DNA of 64,000 nucleotides. It comes from Pseudoponticoccus marisrubri (GTDB lineage Bacteria > Pseudomonadota > Alphaproteobacteria > Rhodobacterales > Rhodobacteraceae). Below are positions 34,488-44,371 of the stretch, one piece after another. Numbering within the stretch: position 1 is the stretch's first letter; each line of letters starts with the position of its first letter. The stretch is taken from NCBI RefSeq assembly GCF_001482405.1, contig NZ_LPXO01000002.1, forward strand, positions 248,001 through 312,000. Reading direction: 5' to 3'. A model generated the notes under the pieces. It saw nothing but the letters and a program-made list of their open reading frames with translations, was not told where the DNA came from and did no database searches. A program made the translations under genes and the position numbers.

Positions 34488-35581
34488 CGCTGCATCTCTA
34501 CTTCGCGCGCCGTTTCCTGTGGACCTTCCTCGCCATACTGACGGTGCTGGCGATGCTGCAGGCGCTGGTCGACCTCGTGGACGAGCTGCGTCGCACCGAT
34601 GACAGCGTCAGCTTCGGGCAGGTGCTGCAGCTGGTCGCGCTGAAACTGCCCGAGGGGATCTACGGCATCCTGCCGCTGGTCATGATCCTGGCCACGGTGG
34701 CGCTGTTCCTGGCACTTGCGCGCTCGTCCGAGCTGGTGGTGGCGCGCGCCTCGGGGCGCTCGGGGCTGGCCTCGCTGACCGGGCCGCTGGCCGTGTCGCT
34801 GATCCTCGGCGGGCTGATCGTGGGCATGTTGAACCCGATCGTGGCGGCCACCTCGAAACGCTATGCCGATCTCAGCGAGAGCTTCGAGAATGGCGGCGCC
34901 TCGGCCCTGTCGATCGGGGCCGAGGGGCTGTGGCTGCGCCAGGGCGGGCCCGAGGGCCAGGCCGTGATCCGCGCCACCCGCGCCAATCCCGAGGCCACGG
35001 TGCTCTATGATGTCAGTATCGTCACCTACGCGCCCGACAATGGCGGCCCGACCCTGCGCGTCGTGGCCGAGGAGGCCGCGCTGGCAGAGGGCCAGTGGCG
35101 GCTGAGCAATGCCAAGGCCTGGCCGCTGGCCCCGGGGCTGAACCCCGAGACCGGCGCGCGGCGGCACGAGACGCTGACCCTGCCCTCGACGTTGACGCGG
35201 GAGAGCATCCGCGACCGGTTCGGCAAGCCCTCGGCGATCTCGATCTGGGACCTGCCGCAGTTCATCTCGGATCTCGAACAGGCCGGGTTCTCGGCGCGGC
35301 GCCACGTGGTCTGGATGAATATCGAGCTGTCGCGCCCGCTCTTCCTGGCCGCGATGGTGCTGGTGGGGGCCGCCTTCACAATGCGCCCCGCGCGTCTTGG
35401 CCGCACCGGGCTGATGGTGCTGTCGGGGATCCTGCTGGGCTTCGGCCTGTACTACGTGCGCAACTTCGCGCAGATCCTCGGCGAAAGCGGGCAGCTCTCG
35501 CCCCTGCTCGCGGCCTGGGTGCCGCCCGTGGCCTCGATCCTGCTGGCGCTGGGGCTGGTGCTGCACATGGAGGACGGCTGA
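34484..35581 (+). CDS. lptG: LPS export ABC permease LptG
   Basis: Partner of LptF. 365 residues with the typical start LHLYFARRFLWTFLAILTVLA, two further hydrophobic segments to about residue 120, a periplasmic domain, and three C-terminal segments (WMNIELSRPLFLAAMVLVGAAF onwards, about 280-360). Its last base is the first base of the lptD ATG (TGATG), which indicates tight coupling. Confidence 0.95.
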   Translation: MTLHLYFARRFLWTFLAILTVLAMLQALVDLVDELRRTDDSVSFGQVLQLVALKLPEGIYGILPLVMILATVALFLALARSSELVVARASGRSGLASLTGPLAVSLILGGLIVGMLNPIVAATSKRYADLSESFENGGASALSIGAEGLWLRQGGPEGQAVIRATRANPEATVLYDVSIVTYAPDNGGPTLRVVAEEAALAEGQWRLSNAKAWPLAPGLNPETGARRHETLTLPSTLTRESIRDRFGKPSAISIWDLPQFISDLEQAGFSARRHVVWMNIELSRPLFLAAMVLVGAAFTMRPARLGRTGLMVLSGILLGFGLYYVRNFAQILGESGQLSPLLAAWVPPVASILLALGLVLHMEDG

Positions 35582-37743
35582 TGCGTGCCCTGCTGAGCCT
35601 TCTGCTCGCCCTCGCCCTTGCGCTGCCCGCCCAGGCCCAAACCCAGGCCCAGACCGACGAAACCGCCGATGCCGCCCTGCTGGTCGCCGACCAGGTCTTT
35701 GTCGAGGGCGAGGAGCGGCTGGTCGCCACCGGCAATGTCGAGGCGCTTCAGGGCGACACCCGGCTGACCGCCACGCGCATCACCTATGACGGGACGACCG
35801 ATACGCTGAGCATCGACGGGCCCATCCGCATCGTCGACCCCGCAGGCAACGTGCTGGTGGCCGACCAGGCCGAGCTCGACCAGGAGCTGACCAACGGGCT
35901 GCTGGTGGGCGCGCGGCTGGTGCTGGACCAGCAGCTGCAACTGGCCTCGGTCGAGGCGCGGCGTGTCGAGGGGCGCTATACGCAGCTCTCCAAGGTCGCG
36001 GTGACCTCCTGCCAGGTTTGCGCCGACAGCGGCCCGCCGCTCTGGCAGATCCGTGCCCGCCGCGTGGTGCATGACCAGGAAGAGCGCCAGCTCTATTTCG
36101 ACGGCGCGCAGTTCCGCGTGCTGGACATCCCCATCGCCTATATCCCGCGCCTGCGCCTGCCCGACCCCACGCTGGAGCGGGCGCGCGGCTTCATGATCCC
36201 CTCGGTGCGTTCCTCCAGCCTGCTGGGCTTCGGCATCAAGATCCCCTATTTCATCCCGATCGGCGACCACCAGGACATCACGCTGACCCCCTACCTCGCG
36301 CGGGAAAGCCGGACGCTGGAATTCCGCTATCGCCGCGCCTTCTACCGCGGCGACCTGACCGTGACGGGGGCCATCTCGGACGACACGCTGATGCCCGACA
36401 CGGCGCGCGGCTATCTCTTTGCCGAGGGCGCCTTCCGGCTGGAGAACGACTACCAGCTGGAATTCGACCTCGCCGCCGTCTCGGACATCTCCTATCTCAA
36501 CGATTACGGCGTCGCGGGCGGCGACCGGCTGGACAGCACGCTGTCGCTGACGCGCATCCGGCCGGACGTGTTCTTCCAGACCAACCTCGTGCATTATCAG
36601 TCGCTGCGCGCCTCCGAGGACAATGACACCCAGCCGACGCTGGTCGGCGACATCCGCTACGAGCGGCGGCATTTCCTCGACCGGCTGGGGGGCGAGCTGC
36701 GCCTGACGGGCGAGGCGCACACGCATTACCGCTGGTCTTCGCTGAACGTGGACGGGCCCGATGCCGATACCGAGGTGGACGGCCGCGACGTGGCCCGCGT
36801 CAATGCCGAGATCAGCTGGCGCGACCGCTGGACCCTGCCGGGCGGGCTGCGCGCCGGGCTGTCGACGCATCTGTGGCTCGACCATTACAGCACGCGGCAG
36901 GACGCGACCTCGGCCGCCGAGGTGTCGCGCGCGACGCCCGGCGTGGCGGTGGAGCTGCGCTGGCCCTTCCAGCGGCAGGGCGCATCGGGCGGGCGCACGC
37001 TGATCGAACCGGTGGTACAGATGGGCTGGGTCGGCGGGTCGCGCCCGCGAAACCCCAATGACGAAAGCACCCGGGTCGAGTTCGACGAGGCCAACCTGCT
37101 GTCGCTGTCGCGCTTCCCTGCCGCCGACCGGCGCGAGCATGGCGCCACGCTGGCCGCCGGGCTGCGCTGGATGCACCGGGCGCCCGCCGGCTGGACCACG
37201 GCGCTGACGCTGGGCAAGCTCTGGCGCGAGGACACCGATCCCGAGTTCAGCCGCTCCTCGGGGCTGGAGGGCGAGGAAAGCGACTGGCTGCTGGCCGGCC
37301 GCTTCGCCCACCCGGTGGGGCTGACCCTGTCGGTGCGCGGCCTGCTCGACCGCGAGGCGCGCCTGTCCAAGGGCGAGGCACGGGCCGGCTGGTCGAATGC
37401 GCGCATGGATCTCGGCGCCTCCTACCTGCTGCTGGTCACCGATGCCGACGAGGACCGCGCCACGGCCCAGTCGGAATGGACCTTCGACGGGCTCTGGCGC
37501 GTGAACGAGCGGTGGTCCACCTCGCTCGAGGCGCGCTATGACCTGGCCGATGCCCGGCTTGACCGCACGGGGATCGGCCTGCAATACCAGAACGAATGCG
37601 TTCAGGTGGATTTCTCGGCCTCGCGCAGCTACGCCTCGGCCACCAACCTGGAACCCTCGACCGATTTCGACCTGACCGTCGCGCTGAAAGGCTTCAGCAC
37701 CGGCGGCAGCGCCAAGGAGTATCGACGCTCATGCGATCAATGA
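35581..37743 (+). CDS. lptD: LPS assembly outer-membrane protein LptD
   Basis: Inserts LPS into the outer leaflet. 720 residues: signal peptide 1-20 (ALALPAQAQ), an OstA/LptA-like N-terminal domain (about 33-140), then a large beta-barrel. Cysteines are at TSCQVCAD (about 143-150), NECVQ and the extreme C-terminus RRSCDQ, which could make the disulfides needed for activity. The chain does not end in an aromatic residue but a few residues after the last strand (DLTVALKGF), as I recall for alphaproteobacterial LptD. Confidence 0.95.
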   Translation: MRALLSLLLALALALPAQAQTQAQTDETADAALLVADQVFVEGEERLVATGNVEALQGDTRLTATRITYDGTTDTLSIDGPIRIVDPAGNVLVADQAELDQELTNGLLVGARLVLDQQLQLASVEARRVEGRYTQLSKVAVTSCQVCADSGPPLWQIRARRVVHDQEERQLYFDGAQFRVLDIPIAYIPRLRLPDPTLERARGFMIPSVRSSSLLGFGIKIPYFIPIGDHQDITLTPYLARESRTLEFRYRRAFYRGDLTVTGAISDDTLMPDTARGYLFAEGAFRLENDYQLEFDLAAVSDISYLNDYGVAGGDRLDSTLSLTRIRPDVFFQTNLVHYQSLRASEDNDTQPTLVGDIRYERRHFLDRLGGELRLTGEAHTHYRWSSLNVDGPDADTEVDGRDVARVNAEISWRDRWTLPGGLRAGLSTHLWLDHYSTRQDATSAAEVSRATPGVAVELRWPFQRQGASGGRTLIEPVVQMGWVGGSRPRNPNDESTRVEFDEANLLSLSRFPAADRREHGATLAAGLRWMHRAPAGWTTALTLGKLWREDTDPEFSRSSGLEGEESDWLLAGRFAHPVGLTLSVRGLLDREARLSKGEARAGWSNARMDLGASYLLLVTDADEDRATAQSEWTFDGLWRVNERWSTSLEARYDLADARLDRTGIGLQYQNECVQVDFSASRSYASATNLEPSTDFDLTVALKGFSTGGSAKEYRRSCDQ

Positions 37744-38954
37744 CCCGCCTTCTTTCGCCGCTCATGACCGCGCTCGCCCTGGCGCTGGCCCCGGTCGGCG
37801 CCTCTGCCCAGGGGCTTTTCGCGCCGGCGATCATCGTCAACGAGAAGGTCATCACCGGCTACGAGCTGGAACAGCGCGAGCTGATGCTGCGCGTGCTGAA
37901 CGCGCCGGGCAACGTGGCCGAGGTCGCGCGCGAGCAGCTGATCGACGACCGGCTGCGCCAGCAGGCGGCCGAGGATGCCGGTATCCGCCCCTCGGAAGAG
38001 GACATCCTCGAAGGGATGGAGGAATTCGCGCAGCGCGCCAATCTCAGCCGCGAGGAATTCACCCAGGCGCTGGCGCAGCGCGGCGTGTCCGAGCAGACCT
38101 TCCGCGATTTCGTGCGCGCGGGTCTTGGCTGGCGCGTTCTGGTACGCCAGCGCTTTGCCGGCCGCTCGGCGGTGAGCGAGGCCGAGGTCGACCGCGCCCT
38201 GTCGGCGCAGGGCGGCGGCAGCGAGGTGCGCGTGCTGGTCTCGGAGATCATCATGCCCGTCACTCCCGGCAACGAGGCGCAGGTGCGCGCCCGGGCCGAG
38301 CGGATCTCGCAGCTGACCTCGCCCTCGGCCTTCTCGGCCCAGGCGCGGCGCTTCTCGGCCACGGCCACGCGCGGCAATGGCGGCCGCCTGCCCTGGCAGC
38401 CGCTCAGCGACCTGCCGCCGCCGCTGCAACCCCTGCTTCTGGGCCTGCGCCCGGGCGAGGTGACCGACCCCATCCCGCTGCAGGGCGCCGTGGCGCTGTT
38501 CCAGCTGCGCGACATCGAGGAATCGGGCTATACCGCGCCCGAGGTCACGGCCGTGGAATACGCCGCCTATTACATGCCGGGCGGCCGCTCGGACGAGACG
38601 CTGGCGCGGGCCCGCGTGCTCGAGGGCCGGGTCGACCGCTGCGACGACCTCTACGGCGTGGCCAAGGGCCAGCCGGCCGAGGTGCTGGATCGCGGCACGC
38701 TGCCCCCGAGCGAGATCCCCACGGACATCGCCTACGAGCTGTCCAAGCTCGACCCCGGCGAGGTCTCTACCGCGCTGACCCGCGCCAACGGGCAGACGCT
38801 GGTCTTCCTGATGCTCTGCGGCCGCAGCACCGCGATCAGCGAAGGCGCCGACCGGCAGGAGATCACGCTGGGCCTGCGCAACCAGCGCATCTCGCAACTG
38901 GCCGAGGGCTACCTGGCCCAGCTGCGCGCCGACGCCCGCATCATCGACCAATGA
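37731..38954 (+). CDS. surA: Periplasmic chaperone/peptidyl-prolyl isomerase SurA
   Basis: Guides outer-membrane proteins, including LptD, across the periplasm. 407 residues from the ATG at 37731; AAGGAG at 37714-37719 favours it over the ATG at 37740 that overlaps the lptD stop. Signal peptide 1-28 (PVGASAQG), SurA N-terminal domain (FAPAIIVNEKVITGYELEQR onward), and one parvulin-like domain (about 170-275, LVSEIIMPVTPG to VALFQLRDI). The sequence is divergent from enterobacterial SurA and has a single isomerase domain. Confidence 0.9.
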   Translation: MRSMTRLLSPLMTALALALAPVGASAQGLFAPAIIVNEKVITGYELEQRELMLRVLNAPGNVAEVAREQLIDDRLRQQAAEDAGIRPSEEDILEGMEEFAQRANLSREEFTQALAQRGVSEQTFRDFVRAGLGWRVLVRQRFAGRSAVSEAEVDRALSAQGGGSEVRVLVSEIIMPVTPGNEAQVRARAERISQLTSPSAFSAQARRFSATATRGNGGRLPWQPLSDLPPPLQPLLLGLRPGEVTDPIPLQGAVALFQLRDIEESGYTAPEVTAVEYAAYYMPGGRSDETLARARVLEGRVDRCDDLYGVAKGQPAEVLDRGTLPPSEIPTDIAYELSKLDPGEVSTALTRANGQTLVFLMLCGRSTAISEGADRQEITLGLRNQRISQLAEGYLAQLRADARIIDQ

Positions 38955-39922
38955 GCCCGGCGCCGCTCGCCGTCAGCTGCGGCGAACCGGCCGGGATCGG
39001 CCCGGAACTGGCCGAGGCCGCCTGGGCAACCATGCGCGGCGCTGTGCCCTTTGCGTGGATCGGCGACCCGGCCCACCTGCCCGGCACCGTGCCCGCGCAG
39101 GTGATCGACGCCCCGCAGGACGCGGCCCGGGTGGCGCAGGACGCGCTGCCCGTGCTCGCCCTGCCCTTCGGCCCGCCCCGCCGCCCCGGCACGCCCGACC
39201 CGGCCCATGCCGCCGGCGTCATCGCCGCGATCGAGCGTGGCGTAGCGTTGGCGCAGGCGGGCGCGGTCTCGGGGCTGTGTACCCTGCCCATCCACAAGAA
39301 GGCGCTGGCCGACGGGGCGGGGTTCGCCTTTCCCGGCCATACCGAGTTTCTCGCCCATCTGGCCGGTGTCGAGGAGGTGGTGATGATGCTGGCCTCGGAC
39401 CAGCTGCGCGTGGTGCCGGTGACGATCCATATCGCGCTGGCCGAGGTGCCCGCAGCGCTGACGCCCGCCCTGCTGGAGCGGCGTATCCGCATCACCCACG
39501 AGGCCCTTGTGCGCCACTGGGGCCTGTCGCGCCCGCGCCTCGCCGTGGCCGGGCTGAACCCCCATGCAGGCGAAGGCGGCAAGATGGGCCGCGAGGAGAT
39601 CGCGCTGATCGCCCCGGTGATCGACCGGCTGGCGGCCGAGGGGATGGACATCACCGGCCCGCGCTCGGCCGACACCATGTTTCACGCCGCCGCGCGCACG
39701 GGCTATGACGTGGCCATCGCCATGTATCACGACCAGGCGCTGATCCCGATCAAGACGCTGGATTTCGACCGCGGGGTGAACGTGACGCTGGGCCTGCCCT
39801 TCATCCGCACCTCGCCCGATCACGGCACGGCCTTCGACATTGCCGGGACCGGGCAGGCCAACCCCTCCTCGACCATCGAGGCGCTGCGGCTGGGCTGGCG
39901 GCTGGCGGGCGGCACGCCATGA
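38951..39922 (+). CDS. pdxA: 4-hydroxythreonine-4-phosphate dehydrogenase
   Basis: Vitamin B6 synthesis: oxidises 4-phosphohydroxy-L-threonine. 323 residues with [14 protein letters not shown] (about 6-19), [13 protein letters not shown] with a metal His, [16 protein letters not shown] and [14 protein letters not shown], all hallmarks of PdxA. It starts within the surA stop codon and ends in the rsmA start, the conserved surA-pdxA-rsmA order. Confidence 0.97.
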   Translation: MSPAPLAVSCGEPAGIGPELAEAAWATMRGAVPFAWIGDPAHLPGTVPAQVIDAPQDAARVAQDALPVLALPFGPPRRPGTPDPAHAAGVIAAIERGVALAQAGAVSGLCTLPIHKKALADGAGFAFPGHTEFLAHLAGVEEVVMMLASDQLRVVPVTIHIALAEVPAALTPALLERRIRITHEALVRHWGLSRPRLAVAGLNPHAGEGGKMGREEIALIAPVIDRLAAEGMDITGPRSADTMFHAAARTGYDVAIAMYHDQALIPIKTLDFDRGVNVTLGLPFIRTSPDHGTAFDIAGTGQANPSSTIEALRLGWRLAGGTP

Positions 39923-40758
39923 GCGGCATCGACACGCTGCCGCCCCTGCGCGAGGTCATCGCGCATCACCAGCTTTCGGCGCGCAAGGCGCTGGGGCAGA
40001 ACTTCCTGCTGGACCTGAACCTGACGGCGCGGATCGCGCGGGTGGCGGGCGATCTTGGCCAGACCGACGTGCTGGAGGTCGGCCCCGGCCCCGGCGGGCT
40101 GACCCGCGGGCTGCTGGCCGAAGGCGCGCGCCGCGTGCTGGCGATCGAAAAGGATCCGCGCTGCCTGCCCGCGCTGGCCGATATCGCCGCCGCCTATCCC
40201 GGCCGCCTCCAGGTGATCGAGGGCGATGCGCTGAAGATCGACCCGCTGCACCACCTGACCGCGCCCTACGCGATCTGTGCCAACCTGCCCTACAACGTGG
40301 GCACCGAGCTCTTGGTGCGCTGGCTGACCCCGCCCAGCTGGCCGCCGGACTGGCGCTCGCTGACGCTGATGTTCCAGCGCGAGGTGGCCGAGCGGATCGT
40401 GGCCCAGCCGGGCAGCAAGGTCTATGGGCGGCTTGCCATCCTGTCGCAATGGCGCTGCGAGGCGCGCATCGCGCTGACCCTGCCGCCGGGAGCCTTCACG
40501 CCGCCGCCCAAGGTCAGCTCGGCCGTGGTGCACCTGACGGCGCTGCCCGAGCCGCGCTTTCCGGCGCAGGCGAAACTGCTGGAGCGGGTGGTGGCCGCGG
40601 CCTTCAACCAGCGGCGCAAGATGCTGAGGGCCGCCCTGAAGGGTCTCGCCCCGGATATCGAGGATCGCCTGCAGGCCGCCGGGATCGCGCCCACCGAACG
40701 GGCCGAGCAGGTGCCGCTGGAGGCGTTCTGCGCGCTGGCCCGCCAGTTCGAGAGCTGA
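39919..40758 (+). CDS. rsmA: 16S rRNA (A1518/A1519) dimethyltransferase
   Basis: 279-residue SAM-dependent enzyme that dimethylates two adenines in helix 45 of 16S r[23 protein letters not shown] (about 17-36), the SAM loop [16 protein letters not shown] (about 51-66) and the catalytic [14 protein letters not shown] are present. The C-terminal helical domain is complete. Last gene of the operon. Confidence 0.97.
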   Translation: MSGIDTLPPLREVIAHHQLSARKALGQNFLLDLNLTARIARVAGDLGQTDVLEVGPGPGGLTRGLLAEGARRVLAIEKDPRCLPALADIAAAYPGRLQVIEGDALKIDPLHHLTAPYAICANLPYNVGTELLVRWLTPPSWPPDWRSLTLMFQREVAERIVAQPGSKVYGRLAILSQWRCEARIALTLPPGAFTPPPKVSSAVVHLTALPEPRFPAQAKLLERVVAAAFNQRRKMLRAALKGLAPDIEDRLQAAGIAPTERAEQVPLEAFCALARQFES

Positions 40759-40816
40759 TCAGTCCAGCCCCGTGGTCTGGCGCGGCGGCGTCGTGGGGCT
40801 GCCGCCAAAGGCATGC

Positions 40817-40837
40817 GCCCGGCCCTTTTGGCCGGGC
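40817..40837. terminator. Hairpin between rsmA and the DUF4167 gene
   Basis: Perfect 8-bp stem (GCCCGGCC with GGCCGGGC) around a CTTTT loop, 9 bases from the convergent stop. No T-run follows, so termination here is only likely. Confidence 0.5.
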
Positions 40838-40846
40838 CACAGGCGC

Positions 40847-41623
40847 TCATTCGGCGGCGTCGGGTGCGTTGCTGTCGGTCGCGGCCGGTGCCGTTTCAGC
40901 CGGCTTCTGGCTCTCGTCCGCCGCGGGCTCGGCCGGGGTGTCGCTGGCCTTCTTGCGCGGCTTGCGCGGCGCGCGCGGTTTCTTGGGCTTTTCCTCTGCC
41001 TTGGGCGCGTCATCGGCCAACTCGGCCTGCGGCGCGGCATCGCTCTCGGCCTTCGTCTCGGATTTCGGCTCGGCCGATTTGCGCGACCGGGTACGGGGCT
41101 TGTCCGAACGGCTCTCGGGCGTGTCCACCAGGCCCGGCCCGTCATCATCGCTGCCCAGATCCAGCACCTCGGGCTGCTGAGACGGCTTGCCCTGCTCGCT
41201 GCGCTGGCTGTCACGTTGCTGGTTGTCGCGCGGCTGGCTGTCGCGGGACTGCGCATCGGGCTGCGACTTGTCGCCGTCCTCGCCCTGCCCGCCATCACGC
41301 TGCGCGCGCTCGCGGTCGCGCTGCGCCTGGCGTTCGCGGTTCTCCCGCTCCTGCTGCTCGCGCTTGGCCTCCTGCTCGCGCTGCGCCTCGCTCAGCAGAC
41401 GCATGTAATGCTCGGCATGCTGCTGGAAATTCTCGGTCGCCACGCGGTCATTGCCGAGCGCGGCATCCCGGGCCAGCTGGTTGTACTTGTCGATGATCTG
41501 CTGCGGCGTGCCGCGCACCTTGCCTTCGGGACCGTTGCTGTCGAACACGCGGTTGACGACATTGCCCAGCGAATTGCGGTTGCGGTTGTTCTTGTTCCGC
41601 GAGCGGGATTTGGATGAACGCAT
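40847..41623 (-). CDS. DUF4167 protein, highly charged
   Basis: 258 residues from the ATG at 41623. The conserved DUF4167 domain is short (about 1-75: MRSSKSRSRNKNNRNRNSLG, VFDSNGPEGKVRGTPQQIID, and the QHAEHYMRLLSEAQRE helix). The rest is low-complexity, with a Gln/Arg/Asp-rich stretch (about 75-130) and a Lys/Ala/Pro/Glu-rich tail. The Asn/Arg-rich start suggests RNA binding, but function is not established. The 219 bases upstream of it hold no other gene. Confidence 0.88.
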   Translation of the reverse strand: MRSSKSRSRNKNNRNRNSLGNVVNRVFDSNGPEGKVRGTPQQIIDKYNQLARDAALGNDRVATENFQQHAEHYMRLLSEAQREQEAKREQQERENRERQAQRDRERAQRDGGQGEDGDKSQPDAQSRDSQPRDNQQRDSQRSEQGKPSQQPEVLDLGSDDDGPGLVDTPESRSDKPRTRSRKSAEPKSETKAESDAAPQAELADDAPKAEEKPKKPRAPRKPRKKASDTPAEPAADESQKPAETAPAATDSNAPDAAE

Positions 41624-41842
41624 GTTTTCTGATATCCAGTCCGGTTTGCGACTGTGGGGTGACCGATCCGAGCGCAACCTGCGCCTGCCTCCAATTCGTG
41701 TCACCTGGATGTTCGGCTTGGCGCCGGGGGGATCCGCATTCGCCAATCGCCTGCCCGACTGGAACTGAATATGCACATGACCTGCCCCGAGACAAGAGAG
41801 AATGCCCGCGAATACGCCGTTTTGACGCAGGTTTCGGCGGTT

Positions 41843-42685
41843 TCAGGCGGAAAAACGCGCGCAAACGACCCGATCACGCCCGTCGAGATCGGCAATCACC
41901 CGGACCGCCTCCAGCCCCGCCGCACGGCAAAGCCCCGCCACGGCCGCCCCTTGCGTGGGCCCGATCTCGAGCAAGAGCCGCCCGCCCGGGGCCAGCCGCC
42001 CCGTCGCGCCGGCCAGGATCGCACGGTAGGCACCCAGCCCGTCGCCTTCGTCGGTCAGCGCCATGCGCGGCTCGTGCTCGCGCACGTCGCGTGACAGGCC
42101 CGCCATCTCGGCGCGCGCGATATAGGGCGGGTTCGAGACGACCAGATCGAAGCGCAGATCCGGCTCGGACAGCGCCGCGTACCAGTCGCCCTGACGGAAC
42201 TCGGCCCGCGCCTGCAGCTCCAGCGCGACGGCATTCTCGCGCGCCACGGACAGCGCGGCCGTGCTCAGATCCGTGCCAAGCCCCACCGCCTGCCCGCGTT
42301 CGGCCAGGAGTGTCAGCAGGATGTTGCCCGAGCCGGTGCCCAGATCGAGCACCGAGGCAAAGGGCTCCGCCAGGGCCGCCTCGATCAGGATCTCGGTCTC
42401 GGGCCGCGGGTCGAGCACGTCGGATGTGACGCGGAACGACCGGCCGTAGAAGGTGCGCTGCCCGGTCAGCTGGCTGACCGGCACATGCGCGGCACGCCGA
42501 TCGACCAGCGCCTCGAGCCGCGTTTCGACCTCCGGCGCCACCGGCTCGGGCAGGACAAGCGTCAGCCGCCCGGGCGCGACCCCCAGCGCATGGGCCAGCA
42601 GGCGGCGCGCATCCCGCCCGGGATCCGGCAGGCCCGCCGCGGTCAACCGGGCCGTGACGCGCATCAACAGGTCGGTGCCCCGCAT
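41843..42685 (-). CDS. prmC: Release factor glutamine methyltransferase
   Basis: Methylates the GGQ glutamine of release factors. 280 residues from the ATG at 42685; earlier in-frame ATGs lie inside a palindromic repeat and are rejected. SAM-binding VLDLGTGSGNILLTLL and catalytic VVSNPPYIARAE are intact. It follows its substrate gene prfA after a 70-base gap containing twin palindromes. Confidence 0.95.
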   Translation of the reverse strand: MRGTDLLMRVTARLTAAGLPDPGRDARRLLAHALGVAPGRLTLVLPEPVAPEVETRLEALVDRRAAHVPVSQLTGQRTFYGRSFRVTSDVLDPRPETEILIEAALAEPFASVLDLGTGSGNILLTLLAERGQAVGLGTDLSTAALSVARENAVALELQARAEFRQGDWYAALSEPDLRFDLVVSNPPYIARAEMAGLSRDVREHEPRMALTDEGDGLGAYRAILAGATGRLAPGGRLLLEIGPTQGAAVAGLCRAAGLEAVRVIADLDGRDRVVCARFSA

Positions 42686-42701
42686 CCTCACCGGCGCCCG
42701 C

Positions 42702-42747
42702 GCAAATTCCATGAATGGAATTTGCAAATTCTGTTCACAGAATTTGC
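42702..42747. repeat. Twin AT-rich palindromes between prfA and prmC
   Basis: Two palindromes share a central GC. The first has arms GCAAATTCCAT and ATGGAATTTGC around GA (42702-42725). The second has arms GCAAATTCTG and CAGAATTTGC around TTCA (42724-42747). The first pair of arms recurs exactly in the element at 46657-46680. Confidence 0.85.
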
Positions 42748-42755
42748 GCCCCGCC

Positions 42756-43805
42756 TCATCCGTCGAGCTCCGCCAACTGCGCGGCCTGATGCTCGGCGGT
42801 CAACGCGTCGATGATCTCGTCGAGATCGCCCGCCAGCACCTGCTCCAACCGGTAGAGAGTCAGCCCGATCCGGTGATCCGTCAGCCGCCCCTGCGGGAAG
42901 TTGTAGGTCCGGATCCGTTCCGACCGGTCGCCGGAGCCCACCTGCGCCTTGCGGTCGGCCGAGCGCGCGGCGTCCGATTTCTGCCGTTCCATGTCGAAGA
43001 GCCGCGCACGCAGCACCTGAAGCGCGATCTCGCGGTTGCGATGCTGCGATTTCTCCGAGCTCGTCACCACCAGGCCGGTCGGCACATGGGTGATCCGCAC
43101 GGCCGAATCGGTGGTGTTCACGTGCTGTCCGCCCGCGCCCGAGGCCCGCATCGTGTCGATTCGCAGGTCATTGGGGTCGATGCGGATATCGACCTCGGCC
43201 GCCTCGGGCAGTACGGCCACGGTCGCGGCCGAGGTATGGATGCGCCCGCCCGATTCGGTCTCGGGCACGCGCTGAACGCGGTGCACGCCGGATTCGAATT
43301 TCAGCCGGGCAAAGACACCCTCGCCCGCGATACGCACGACCAGTTCGCGCAGCCCGCCCAGGTCCGAGAGCTGTTCCTCGATCACCTCCCAGCGCCAGCC
43401 CTGTGCCTCGGCATAGCGCTGGTACATGCGCGCGAGGTCCCCGGCAAACAGCGCCGCCTCCTCTCCGCCCGTGCCGGGCCGGATCTCGAGCACCGCCGGC
43501 CGCGCATCGGCCGCGTCGCGCGGCAACAGCGCCAGCTGCACGGCGCGCTCGGCCTCGGGCAGGCGCGCGCGCAGGGCCGGCAGCTCCTCTTCCGCCAGCG
43601 CGCGCATCTCGGGGTCTTCCAGCATCGCCTCGGCCTCGGACAGGTCCTCTTGCAGCCGTTCCCATTCGGCGATCTGCGCCACCACGGGCTTGAGCTCGGC
43701 ATATTCGCGCCCCAGCGCGGCGATGTCGCCGGCGCCCTCGGCCATGCGCGCCTCGACATAGCCGAGACGGTCCTTGATCTGTTGCAATCGGTCTGACGGG
43801 ATCAT
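42756..43805 (-). CDS. prfA: Peptide chain release factor 1
   Basis: Recognises UAA/UAG stop codons and releases the peptide. 349 residues with the catalytic GGQ in [19 protein letters not shown] (about 225-243), the codon-recognition domain before it, and the family block [18 protein letters not shown]. First gene of the prfA-prmC pair. Confidence 0.98.
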   Translation of the reverse strand: MIPSDRLQQIKDRLGYVEARMAEGAGDIAALGREYAELKPVVAQIAEWERLQEDLSEAEAMLEDPEMRALAEEELPALRARLPEAERAVQLALLPRDAADARPAVLEIRPGTGGEEAALFAGDLARMYQRYAEAQGWRWEVIEEQLSDLGGLRELVVRIAGEGVFARLKFESGVHRVQRVPETESGGRIHTSAATVAVLPEAAEVDIRIDPNDLRIDTMRASGAGGQHVNTTDSAVRITHVPTGLVVTSSEKSQHRNREIALQVLRARLFDMERQKSDAARSADRKAQVGSGDRSERIRTYNFPQGRLTDHRIGLTLYRLEQVLAGDLDEIIDALTAEHQAAQLAELDG

Positions 43806-43854
43806 GCGGTTCCATTGCCCATGCGGGCCGGGCCGTCAAGCACCGGGCGGCGGA

Positions 43855-44283
43855 TCACTCCGCCTCGGCGGCGCGCAGCGTCTCCAGCCAGCCGGTCACG
43901 CGCGCCCGGTTGACGCCCATGTCCGAGCTGCCGAAGCGCAGCCGCGCCCAGAGCTCCAGCACCTCGCCATTCTGCTGAACCGTGGTGTAATCGGGAAAGC
44001 CCATCCATTGCGACCGGGTGACATAGGTCACGTGCCCCTCGGCCGGGCTGCCGGCCAGCACCTCGGTGCGCGGCGTCTCGAGGATGATCGCGTGCAGCCG
44101 CGCCAGCGTGTCGCCCCGGTCGGGAATGCGCCGCCGCACCCCGTCCGACAGGTCCTGGTCGGCCGTCACCTTCGGGTCGACATGCCAGTCCGCCGGGTCG
44201 GATGGCGCCAGGCGGATCCAGGCCAGCCCGCCCGCCACGATGATCAGGATCGCGAAGAAAACCATGCGCAAGATATGGCCCAC
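43855..44283 (-). CDS. DUF1499 protein, membrane-anchored
   Basis: 142 residues counted from a GTG at 44283; an ATG at 44265 is an equally plausible start that keeps the hydrophobic segment MVFFAILIIVAGGLAWIRL. The DUF1499 region (about 60-138) contains TEVLAGSPAEGHVTYVTRSQWMGFPDY, in parts, and the family's SDMGVNRARV end. Function unknown; homologues are often exported or anchored. Confidence 0.85.
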   Translation of the reverse strand: MGHILRMVFFAILIIVAGGLAWIRLAPSDPADWHVDPKVTADQDLSDGVRRRIPDRGDTLARLHAIILETPRTEVLAGSPAEGHVTYVTRSQWMGFPDYTTVQQNGEVLELWARLRFGSSDMGVNRARVTGWLETLRAAEAE

Positions 44284-44371
44284 CGTTCTGCAAAGTCATC
44301 CCCCGCACATGACATGCACGGATCGGCGCGATTCTGAAAGGGCCCGCGCCGCCCGCCCCGCGGAAGCCGGC

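Noticed and set aside
42686-42727. Upstream ATGs that would extend prmC into the palindromic repeat
   Set aside because: They lie within the repeat element and have no ribosome site; the added residues are encoded by the repeat.
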